Shown here: piece by piece, positions 6,054-13,485 of the stretch
Position numbering within the stretch: position 1 is the stretch's first letter
Layout: every line of letters starts with the position of its first letter
Source: a virus
Direction: 5' to 3' (one strand)
IMG/VR virus record: IMGVR_UViG_3300021139_000156
Location: 1-23,040 of that record
Length of the DNA stretch: 23,040 bases
Program-made: the position numbers and the translations under genes
Notes under the pieces: model-generated
Databases searched by the model: none
Seen by the model: the letters and a program-made list of their open reading frames with translations, nothing else
Told to the model about the DNA's origin: nothing

Positions 6054-9000
6054 ATGAGTATAACCACTATAAACTTAGGAAAGATTAGATTAAACTGGCG
6101 AGGTAACTGGGCGACAAGCACATCTTACAGTATAAATGATGCTGTCTATTACGGCGGTAGTAGCTATGTTTGTGTAACAGCTAACACATCTGGAACTTGG
6201 GCAACAGACCTTGCATCTGCTTATTGGCAAATTATGGCCAGCGGTGCTACATCTAATACAACCGCAGGCGATATAACTTATTATGGTGCAAGTGGTAATA
6301 TCAATTTACCTATCGGTAATTATGGTCAAGTGTTAACAGTCGGTTCTAGTGGTTACCCTATTTGGCAAAGTCCAGTAATTGAAGGCGATGTATTTTATGT
6401 TAGTATCAACGGTAATGACAGCAACAACGGTACTAGTTTAAACACCGCATTCAAAACACTAAAATATGCCTGTACTCAAGTAACTGGTCCAGCAACAATT
6501 TATGTCAAGACTGGTACATATTACGAAACTTTACCAATTACAGTTCCTGCAAACGTTTCTATCGTTGGTGATAGTATGCGTGATACAATTATTGCACCAT
6601 TGACTGGAACAGCTAGTACAACATATACTAGCGGCGGAAACACAACCACATTAGTAGTTGCTAGCACTACTGGAATTTTACCAGGAATGACTGTAACTGG
6701 TACAGGTTATTCAGGCGGACAAAAAGTTGTCAGCGTAACTAATAGTACAACACTAGTAATGAGTGCTGTATCTAATACAACGCCAAGTGGTACATTGACA
6801 TTTACATACCTAAGTACAGATGCTAGTCCTGTAGCTAATAATCTAAGTACTATGTTCTATCTAAGCGATCAGACTTTGTTACAAGGATTGTTACTAACTG
6901 GTATGACTGGGTTTAGCTATAGTGGTGCGCATCCAACAGATATTACATACGCAACAATTGGTGGCGTATATTTAAGATTAAATCCTAGTAGTAATATTAC
7001 CAAGAGTCCTTATATTAAAGATTGTACAGCAAAAAGTACAGGCGGCGTGGGAGCTATCATAGATGGTAGTGTTCAATCAGGCGGTAATAAGAGCATGGTA
7101 TTCTGGGCTTATAACATCGTTATAGATGGCGGTGTTGGTATCTGGTGTGCTAACGGTGGTAAAGCCGAAGCTGTATCAGTCTTTACTTATTATTGTTATA
7201 TAGGTTATGCGGCCAGCGGTGGCGGCTTAATCCGTAGTATCGCAGGTAATAACAGTTATGGTACATATGGTGCCGTTAGTACAGGTTATTTAAGTACAGA
7301 AACAGCAATTACTGGCACTGTATATGGCGGCATGCTAACATATAATAATGCTTTAGCTACAGGAATTTTTACACAAGGCGAAACAATCACACAAGCTACT
7401 AGCGGTGCTACCGGTATAGTTACTAGTGTGCAAACTGGATACTTATATTATAAATCTACTAGCGGCACATTTGATACTACTCATTTAGTCACAGGTAGCA
7501 CTAGTGGTGCTACAATGACTCCTACAGTAGTGGGAGGACAATCAAATTATGTATTAGTATTGAGCGGTGTAAGTGGAACCATTACGGCAGGTGCAAGTCT
7601 TCAATTTACATCTGGAGATACTACAGCTTATGTTGTCAGTGCTGTAAGTACAGCTACGGTAAATGGTACAGCAGTTACTATTTTAACATTGGCACAACAA
7701 AAAATTGTAGCTAGTGGTGACGGCGTCGGAGTTCAAATTCGTTATAACTTTAGTTTGATTAGATTACAGTCGCATGATTTTTTACAAATTGGTACTGGCG
7801 GTATTGCTACAACAAACTATCCAGGAACACCGACGCAAGGTCCTACTCCAGCTAATCAAATTAACTACACGTTCCCAGGTCGTGTTTATTATGTGTCAAC
7901 AGACGAACTTGGTAATTTTTATGTAGGTAACTATTTTAGTGTTAACCAAGCAACCGGTGCAGCCACATTGAACGCTAGTGCGTTTAACTTGAGCGGTTTG
8001 ACTAGTTTGCGATTAGGTAGTATTGGCGCACAACTTGGCGCACAGATTAATGAATTCTCAACAGATGGAACATTAAGTCAAAACTCAGACGTTAAAGTTC
8101 CAACGCAACATGCGGTTACAACTTATTTAGGTGCTAGTTATCAAAATCATAGCCCTGCCTATGACACAGTAGTAACAACAGCTACAGCAAGTAGTGGTAC
8201 AAATATTACAGTTGGCACAACTACTGGTATGGTTGTTAATATGACTGTAGTATTTGGCGCTAACTTAGGTAGTTTAACAGCACAAACTGTTTATTATATT
8301 TTAACAGCTAGCGGAACAACAATTACAGTTGCTCTTGCACCAGGCGGCTCGGCAGTTACAGTTGGAACAACAACTAGTCAAAGTGTTTCTGTTAATGCAG
8401 GATGGAGTTTAGGCGATCCAACTCATCGTTGGAGTCATTTGTATGTTGGTCCTGGATCAATTACACTAGGATCAATTACAATTAGTGATGTAAGCGGTAC
8501 ACTACAAGTTACAAGTTCTGGTAGTAATGCCAGTGCTAATATTAATGCTATTAACAATGGAACAAGCAATGTTACTGTAGCTAACAATGGAAGTGTAACT
8601 GTTGTTTCAGCAGGTACAACGGCAATCACAGCTACTTCGGCTAGTACAACAGTTAATAATAATTTAATTGTAAGCGGCACATTAACTGTTAACGGTTCTA
8701 CTGAATATATTCAAGGTACTAACACAGTCTTAACAGATAACTTATTAGAATTACACGCACCAACTGGCGGTGTTGGCGGTACTTGGAGTTCTAGTGACGG
8801 TAAAGACATTGGTTTACGTATGCACTATTATGCTAGTGGTGCTGACCAAAACGCGGCATTATTATTAGCTAACGATACAGGTTATTTAGAATGGTATAAT
8901 ACAGGTTCTGAAAATGGTAGCGGTGATTTTGTATCAGCCACATATGGTACAATTAAAGCTGCTACATTTTTAGCAACAACTAGTATTGTTAGCAGCAGTA

Positions 9001-11060
9001 CAACATTCAATCTTGTTAATACTACAGCAACAACCTTAAACATTGGCGGTGCAGCAACTACTGTAAGTTTAGGTGCTAGTACAGGTACAACAACTGTTAA
9101 CAATGGATTAACAGTCACTGGTTCTACAACATTAAGTTCAGCATTAACCTATGGCGGTGTAACATTAAGTAATGCAGTTACTGGTACTGGAAATATGGTA
9201 CTAAGTTCTAGTCCAACTATAACAAGTCCAAGTATTACTACAAGTATTACCACAGGCAGTACAACATTCGCATTAGCAAATACAACTGCTACTACAATTA
9301 ATGGATTTGGCGCCGCAACTGCAATTAATGTGGCATCAAGTGCTGGTTCAGCTACTACGTTGTATTTAGGTGCCAACACTAATAATAATATATTAAGTAT
9401 TTTAGGTAACGGTACAACTGGTACAGCAAGTTTAACATCTAATATAACTAATGGTACAACTAATTTGTTTGTTGGAAATGGTGGAACAGTTTATATTGGT
9501 GGGGCAGGATCTGGTGTACAAATTGGTACAAGCAGTGGCAACAGCACATTACAAATTCAAGGTAATGGTACAAGTGGTACAGCAACATTGACTACAAACG
9601 TAACAACTGGTACTGTTAATATGTTCACAGGAGCTAATAACGTCAACGTAGCTAGCGGTAGTGGAACAGTTTCTTTACAAGGTAGCACAGTTGTTTTAAC
9701 AAATAATTCTGGACCATTACAATTTTATTTTAAAGTAATTGCTACTCAAGGTACGCCTAATTTAGGATCATACAAAGGTTATCTATTATTAGCCAAAGCA
9801 TATATCAGCAATGGTAATCAATCTCTTAGCATTGTAGATGGTACATTTACTCTAATAAGAGGCAGTACAGGCAGTGGAAATAGAAATGATACATATCAAG
9901 TTGTATCACAAAGTGCTTATGGTTCAGAAAGGCTACAAGTATCTGTTTATCAAGATACTGGAAGTCCTTTTTATACTAGATTATGTAAAGTAACTTATAG
10001 CGGTGTAGTTTATCATGCTATAGAAACTACAGTAAGCGGTGGAAATCCAGATAACGGTATAACATTTACAGGTAACTACGCTAACACTACTCCTGTCTAC
10101 TGTGATACCACTTATGTTACTTCAACAATCAGTACTACTGGTACCGTTGGAAGTATAACTGGAACTGGCCCATGGACAGCAACTATTACTGGTATGAGTT
10201 CAACTAGTGGTCTAAGTGTTGGTAGTACCATTACTGCTACCGCAGGTACAGGTACATTATATGGCGGTAGCCCGACAAGTGTGATAGTTGCCAGCATTGT
10301 AAGTAGTACTAGTATAACCTATACAGTAACAGGCGGTACGACTCCTACTGCCGGTACCGTAACAAACATAACAACTGCTCCTTCAATATCAACTTTTGGT
10401 TCAGCTTATGTGTACGATTCAAGCGGAACGACTACATTCCCTAACATAACAGCTGGTAGTGTGACATCAACTGGTACTGGTAGCTTTACGTCATATGTTA
10501 CTATGGGTAGTTTAGTTGCTAACGATCCGGGTAGTAACTACTATTCATATACTCAAAGAATTGGCGGTACAGTTGGTATAAGTCAGGGTGTAAGTATTGG
10601 CCAAGGCAGCAACAGTTATACAGCACCTCCTTCAAATGGATTGTTATTATATGGACCATTATATGGCCAGCTGTATAGCTCTAGTACAAGCACAATTAAC
10701 TTAACTGGAATTACAGCAGGTAGTTTTGTATGTTTGGAAGTTATTGGTTCTGCTAATCCTAACAGCGGCGGGGCCCCTTATGTTCACCCAATACATGCTT
10801 ATGTATATTGTGCCACAGGCTACAATGGTAGTGCTGTCAGCTATTACATTTATACCCAACACGTTGCTCCTCCAGCAGCCAGTGTATCGGCTGGTCATGC
10901 ATACAGTGCCAACGAAATGGATGCTTTCTTTTACAATGGAACTTCATCTGCGACCACAATAACTACTAGCACTGGCGGTTACTATGTTCAATTACAAATT
11001 TACAACTATAACGCAACTTACGGTTCAGGATTCAACGTGCGAGTTACTCAAAGATATTAA
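6054..11060 (+). CDS. Large mosaic tail fibre / receptor-binding protein
   Basis: At 1668 residues this is the largest gene here. Residues about 8-65 (WRGNWATSTSYSINDAVYY...YWQ) resemble a carbohydrate-binding module of the CBM5/12 type. Residues about 111-185 (VFYVSINGNDSNNGTSLNTAFKTL..., then IVGDS) resemble the opening of a pectin-lyase-like right-handed beta-helix. Thr/Gly/Ser-rich repeated beta modules follow. Near residues 674-690 is an SDVKVPTQHAVTTYL segment common in trimeric fibres. Residues 888-970 hold a conserved domain (LTDNLLELHAP, GLRMHYYASG). The C-terminal 500 residues contain a distinct domain (GYLLLAKAYISNG...) and a terminal beta domain that is the best candidate for receptor contact. 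The composition is nearly free of Cys and poor in charged residues. The fibre role is well supported; the domain borders are estimates. Confidence 0.8.
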   Translation: MSITTINLGKIRLNWRGNWATSTSYSINDAVYYGGSSYVCVTANTSGTWATDLASAYWQIMASGATSNTTAGDITYYGASGNINLPIGNYGQVLTVGSSGYPIWQSPVIEGDVFYVSINGNDSNNGTSLNTAFKTLKYACTQVTGPATIYVKTGTYYETLPITVPANVSIVGDSMRDTIIAPLTGTASTTYTSGGNTTTLVVASTTGILPGMTVTGTGYSGGQKVVSVTNSTTLVMSAVSNTTPSGTLTFTYLSTDASPVANNLSTMFYLSDQTLLQGLLLTGMTGFSYSGAHPTDITYATIGGVYLRLNPSSNITKSPYIKDCTAKSTGGVGAIIDGSVQSGGNKSMVFWAYNIVIDGGVGIWCANGGKAEAVSVFTYYCYIGYAASGGGLIRSIAGNNSYGTYGAVSTGYLSTETAITGTVYGGMLTYNNALATGIFTQGETITQATSGATGIVTSVQTGYLYYKSTSGTFDTTHLVTGSTSGATMTPTVVGGQSNYVLVLSGVSGTITAGASLQFTSGDTTAYVVSAVSTATVNGTAVTILTLAQQKIVASGDGVGVQIRYNFSLIRLQSHDFLQIGTGGIATTNYPGTPTQGPTPANQINYTFPGRVYYVSTDELGNFYVGNYFSVNQATGAATLNASAFNLSGLTSLRLGSIGAQLGAQINEFSTDGTLSQNSDVKVPTQHAVTTYLGASYQNHSPAYDTVVTTATASSGTNITVGTTTGMVVNMTVVFGANLGSLTAQTVYYILTASGTTITVALAPGGSAVTVGTTTSQSVSVNAGWSLGDPTHRWSHLYVGPGSITLGSITISDVSGTLQVTSSGSNASANINAINNGTSNVTVANNGSVTVVSAGTTAITATSASTTVNNNLIVSGTLTVNGSTEYIQGTNTVLTDNLLELHAPTGGVGGTWSSSDGKDIGLRMHYYASGADQNAALLLANDTGYLEWYNTGSENGSGDFVSATYGTIKAATFLATTSIVSSSTTFNLVNTTATTLNIGGAATTVSLGASTGTTTVNNGLTVTGSTTLSSALTYGGVTLSNAVTGTGNMVLSSSPTITSPSITTSITTGSTTFALANTTATTINGFGAATAINVASSAGSATTLYLGANTNNNILSILGNGTTGTASLTSNITNGTTNLFVGNGGTVYIGGAGSGVQIGTSSGNSTLQIQGNGTSGTATLTTNVTTGTVNMFTGANNVNVASGSGTVSLQGSTVVLTNNSGPLQFYFKVIATQGTPNLGSYKGYLLLAKAYISNGNQSLSIVDGTFTLIRGSTGSGNRNDTYQVVSQSAYGSERLQVSVYQDTGSPFYTRLCKVTYSGVVYHAIETTVSGGNPDNGITFTGNYANTTPVYCDTTYVTSTISTTGTVGSITGTGPWTATITGMSSTSGLSVGSTITATAGTGTLYGGSPTSVIVASIVSSTSITYTVTGGTTPTAGTVTNITTAPSISTFGSAYVYDSSGTTTFPNITAGSVTSTGTGSFTSYVTMGSLVANDPGSNYYSYTQRIGGTVGISQGVSIGQGSNSYTAPPSNGLLLYGPLYGQLYSSSTSTINLTGITAGSFVCLEVIGSANPNSGGAPYVHPIHAYVYCATGYNGSAVSYYIYTQHVAPPAASVSAGHAYSANEMDAFFYNGTSSATTITTSTGGYYVQLQIYNYNATYGSGFNVRVTQRY
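8978..9640 (+). repeat. Degenerate internal repeats in the tail fibre gene
   Basis: Two copies of a unit reading STTF-L-NTTATT followed by GAAT lie at about 8978-9077 and 9239-9330. Two copies of a GNGT-GTA-LT-N-T-GT unit lie at about 9405-9478 and 9561-9634. The DNA copies have diverged but keep stretches such as ggtacagcaa. They are likely repeated beta-strand turns of the fibre shaft, and they may support recombination between fibre genes. Confidence 0.6.
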
Positions 11061-11079
11061 TAATTAAGGATAATACAGA

Positions 11080-11664
11080 ATGGCAAATTATACAGGTTCA
11101 GTGGGAGTTACCGGATATCCTCAGACTATTGGTAATACTGGTAACAATATAAGTTCCAATGCTTATAGTATAGGCCAGCAAGGCGCAAATTTTACGCATG
11201 TATTCATTCCTGCTACAGCATTCGATACTGCTAGTACAAGCTGGACCGTGATGTCAAGTTTGGCAATTCCGGGTCCTGGATACTGGCGTGTATGGTGTAA
11301 CTTAAGAATTCGATGGGGCGCAAACAGCTACGGCATTGGCAGTAATTTATCTTCAGCTAATTCGGCAGGATCAACTTTTATTCCCACAACTAGCGGGGCT
11401 ACTGGCAGTACCGGTACTACCAATGGACGTTGGATTATTGAGCGTGTAAGTGATAGTACTTTTGGAAATATTAACATAAGCCCAGAATGGATTGTGGCTA
11501 TGCCAACAGGATTAACATATCCTTACACAATATATCTACAAATGTACGCTCAGTCTGCGGATGGCTATAATTTAATTCAAAATGATGGCAATGGCCAAAG
11601 CACATTTGCCGCATATTGTATTAACGGATATGGTCCTACCGGTTCAACAATTTATAGTTTTTAA
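11080..11664 (+). CDS. Putative fibre-associated protein, first of a tandem pair
   Basis: This 194-residue protein has no family I can name. It begins MANYTGSVGVTGYP. Its core, FIPATAFDT, SLAIPGPGYWRVWCNLR, NISPEWIV, YPYTIYLQMY and NGQSTFAA, is shared almost position by position with the next gene. It lacks charged clusters, signal peptide and membrane segments and looks like a beta-sandwich with a Gly/Ser-rich N-terminal arm. An AAGGA ribosome-binding site precedes it, and it starts 19 nt after the fibre gene. The position suggests a tip, adhesin or fibre-accessory role, but that is inference. Confidence 0.6.
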   Translation: MANYTGSVGVTGYPQTIGNTGNNISSNAYSIGQQGANFTHVFIPATAFDTASTSWTVMSSLAIPGPGYWRVWCNLRIRWGANSYGIGSNLSSANSAGSTFIPTTSGATGSTGTTNGRWIIERVSDSTFGNINISPEWIVAMPTGLTYPYTIYLQMYAQSADGYNLIQNDGNGQSTFAAYCINGYGPTGSTIYSF

Positions 11665-11674
11665 AGGTTAACCA

Positions 11675-12265
11675 ATGGCAAACTACACAGGATCCACGGG
11701 TGTTACAAGTTTTTTTAATACCCAAGGTAATACTGCTAATAATATAGGAAACGGTATAGTCTACGGCGGCGCTTTACAAACCGGGACTAATTGGGCGCAT
11801 ACTTTTATTCCAGCCACAGCATTTGATACAAGCTCAAGTGGTTGGGCAAATATACAGTCACTGGCCATACCTGGGCCGGGTATTTGGAGAGTATGGGCTA
11901 ACTTACGCTACAAATGGAGCGGAGGCACCCAAGTGGCTTCGGTATTGACCACATCGAGCACAGGAGGTTCGGGTGAAATTCAAGCATACAGTGGAGCTAC
12001 CGGTAGCTCAGGCACTCGTAATTGGAGATGGTGTTTAGAACAGCCTGTAGCTAATAGTTTTGCCAACATGAATATAAGCCCCGAATGGATTGTGTTTTTT
12101 CCTACAGGCCTGTCTTACCCTTATACAATTTATCTACAACAATATTCATATTCTTCCGATAGTGCTTACGCAATACAAAATGACTCAAACGGTCAAAGTA
12201 CATTTGCGGCAATAATGATGAATCCCAATCCGGGCGGCAACGGTACTACAATTTATTGCTTATAA
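11675..12265 (+). CDS. Putative fibre-associated protein, second of a tandem pair
   Basis: The 196-residue paralogue of the preceding gene starts 10 nt after its stop, with AAAGG as ribosome-binding site. It shares the MANYTGS opening, FIPATAFDT, SLAIPGPGIWRVWANLR, SGATGS, NISPEWIV, YPYTIYLQQY and QNDSNGQSTFAA. Differences concentrate in the region after the N-terminal arm, in a loop around residues 90-105, and at the C-terminus. This is the pattern expected for duplicated binding proteins diverging in contact loops. No function can be read directly. It is the last gene of the fibre unit, and no convincing terminator follows. Confidence 0.6.
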   Translation: MANYTGSTGVTSFFNTQGNTANNIGNGIVYGGALQTGTNWAHTFIPATAFDTSSSGWANIQSLAIPGPGIWRVWANLRYKWSGGTQVASVLTTSSTGGSGEIQAYSGATGSSGTRNWRWCLEQPVANSFANMNISPEWIVFFPTGLSYPYTIYLQQYSYSSDSAYAIQNDSNGQSTFAAIMMNPNPGGNGTTIYCL

Positions 12266-12365
12266 ATTTAGCCTTTTAGTTTAAAGTTACCAGATTTGGA
12301 AATGTGTTAAATTCAGTCTTGGACATGATATTATATATCTTAGACTTATTTTGAACTAAAAAGTC

Positions 12366-12394
12366 TTGACCTTGTAACAAAACTGTTATATACT
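12366..12394 (+). promoter_or_regulatory. Near-consensus sigma-70 promoter (TTGACC-17-TATACT)
   Basis: A -35 box TTGACC (12366-12371) and a -10 box TATACT (12389-12394) are separated by exactly 17 nt, so the host housekeeping polymerase should recognise them. In T4-like phages this promoter type drives early transcription. The expected start is near 12401, giving a leader of about 15 nt that contains AGGGGG (12406-12411) as ribosome-binding site. Confidence 0.8.
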
Positions 12395-12415
12395 AGAGCT
12401 AACTTAGGGGGCTCT

Positions 12416-13105
12416 ATGATTATAGGTGTGTGCGGTTTTATTGGTTCTGGCAAAGATACTGTTGCTGATTATCTAGTTAATTTTCACGGTTACAGACGAG
12501 AAAGTTTTGCTGGAAGTTTGAAAGATGCTGTTGCCGCTGTGTTTGGCTGGGATAGAACCATGCTAGAAGGGCGCACAAAACAAGCTCGCGAATGGCGTGA
12601 ACAAGTTGATGCTTGGTGGGCCAATCGTTTGGATATGCCCGATCTTACTCCTCGTTGGATACTACAGCACTGGGGCACAGAAGTTTGTCGTACTGGATTC
12701 CACGACGACATGTGGATTGCTAGTTTGGAGAATAAACTACGAAATAGCAAGGACGATATTGTTATCAGTGATTGCAGATTTCCCAATGAAATTAAAAGTA
12801 TTAAAGATGCCGGCGGTATTGTAGTCCGTGTAAAGCGTGGTCCAGAACCTGAATGGTACCGAGATGCCGCAGATATGAACGCTGGCGAACATTGTATGAA
12901 TTGGGCATTAGCTAAAAATCGTATGAGCAAATTAGGTATACACGCATCGGAAACTGCTTGGGTTGGCACCAAATTTGATCATACATTAACTAACGATACC
13001 AGCATTGATGACTTGTACGCCAAAGTACAAGCTATTATAGATCCGGAACAAGATCTCCCTGACGCCAACGAACGCCCTCTTTATGCAGGACTCGAGCGCA
13101 GTTAG
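12416..13105 (+). CDS. 1: Deoxynucleoside monophosphate kinase (T4 gene 1-like)
   Basis: The 229-residue protein opens with a P-loop, GFIGSGKDT (residues 7-15), in the form used by phage dNMP kinases. Next is SFAGSLKDAVAAVFGW, equivalent to the AGPIKDAL segment of T4 gp1. LQHWGTEVCR lies at about 83-92 and a Walker-B-like VISDCRFPNE at about 116-125. The enzyme phosphorylates dNMPs to dNDPs for phage DNA synthesis in the host cytoplasm. It stands alone between late tail genes and has its own sigma-70 promoter, as expected for an early gene. Its last 71 bp overlap, antisense, the 3' end of the HNH-like gene. The gene number follows the T4 analogy. Confidence 0.85.
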   Translation: MIIGVCGFIGSGKDTVADYLVNFHGYRRESFAGSLKDAVAAVFGWDRTMLEGRTKQAREWREQVDAWWANRLDMPDLTPRWILQHWGTEVCRTGFHDDMWIASLENKLRNSKDDIVISDCRFPNEIKSIKDAGGIVVRVKRGPEPEWYRDAADMNAGEHCMNWALAKNRMSKLGIHASETAWVGTKFDHTLTNDTSIDDLYAKVQAIIDPEQDLPDANERPLYAGLERS

Positions 13106-13370
13106 CACACACAGTTTTTAGATTAACTGGGCGGCAATTGTTTAAATCTCCGTCCACGTGAAATACTGAAAAAACTTCTGTATGCGGGCTACGGAATCCG
13201 CACTTATCACACTGATTCTTGGCACGGTATCCTGATCGGAACCACTTAGGAACACCAGAATCCCTTCCATGTTTGAGACACACGTTGCACAGACTTCTAT
13301 AGAACGTTTTTCCGTTTTTCTTATAGTTTACAGCGGAGGGGCGCATACCGCAAGCACATAGTGGTCTCAT
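13035..13370 (-). CDS. Small HNH-like zinc-binding protein
   Basis: The 111-residue basic protein carries CxC (C5, C7) and CxxC (C28, C31), which could form one zinc site, and CxxC (C54, C57) with CxxC (C88, C91), which could form a second. Between the latter pair is FHVDGDLNN...NL (H71, D73, N83), the layout of an HNH beta-beta-alpha-metal nuclease core. It resembles small conserved proteins of unknown role in T4-like cyanophages. Its 3' end converges on the dNMP kinase gene with 71 bp of antisense overlap, so both C-termini share the same DNA. No clear Shine-Dalgarno precedes the ATG at 13370. DNA cleavage is plausible but unproven; a zinc-ribbon DNA-binding protein is the alternative. Confidence 0.7.
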   Translation of the reverse strand: MRPLCACGMRPSAVNYKKNGKTFYRSLCNVCLKHGRDSGVPKWFRSGYRAKNQCDKCGFRSPHTEVFSVFHVDGDLNNCRPVNLKTVCANCARVLHKEGVRWRQGDLVPDL

Positions 13371-13444
13371 GCTTTTATTTAATAAAAACCTGGCCTTTTT
13401 GAACCTTTTCTATGGTGCATATAAGGCATAAAATTCCAAAATGC

Positions 13445-13452
13445 TATAAATA
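13445..13452 (+). promoter_or_regulatory. T4-type late promoter, perfect TATAAATA, for sheath and tube
   Basis: An exact match to the T4 late consensus lies 33 nt before the tail sheath ATG. It leaves a leader of about 28 nt containing GGAG (13474-13477). Confidence 0.75.
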
Positions 13453-13485
13453 CATACAAGAACATGTTCACATGGAGATTCTAAT

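Noticed and set aside
8435-9379. Three hydrophobic minus-strand ORFs under the tail fibre gene, resembling membrane proteins
   Set aside because: They are antisense translations of Thr/Gly/Asn repeats in the fibre gene, which give Val/Leu/Ala-rich nonsense. They have no ribosome-binding sites or promoters.
12319-12340. Second promoter-like stretch upstream of the sigma-70 promoter (TTGGAC with TATATC)
   Set aside because: The spacing between the boxes is only about 9 nt, so it cannot be a working sigma-70 promoter. The resemblance reflects AT-rich sequence.
12266-12365. Possible terminator or small RNA after the tandem fibre-accessory genes
   Set aside because: Only weak 5-bp stems (AGTCT/AGACT, GACTT/AAGTC) are present, without a T tract, so no terminator or RNA gene can be supported.
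12490-12972. 160-codon minus-strand ORF within the dNMP kinase gene
   Set aside because: It lies entirely antisense to a gene with clear kinase motifs, and its composition (Ser/Arg/Pro-rich) looks like a shadow. No family features are visible.
13380-13402. A/T-flanked short hairpin (AAAAACC...CCTTTTT) before the sheath promoter
   Set aside because: The stem is only five A-T pairs around a GGCC core, with no stable GC stem. It is not convincing as a terminator.
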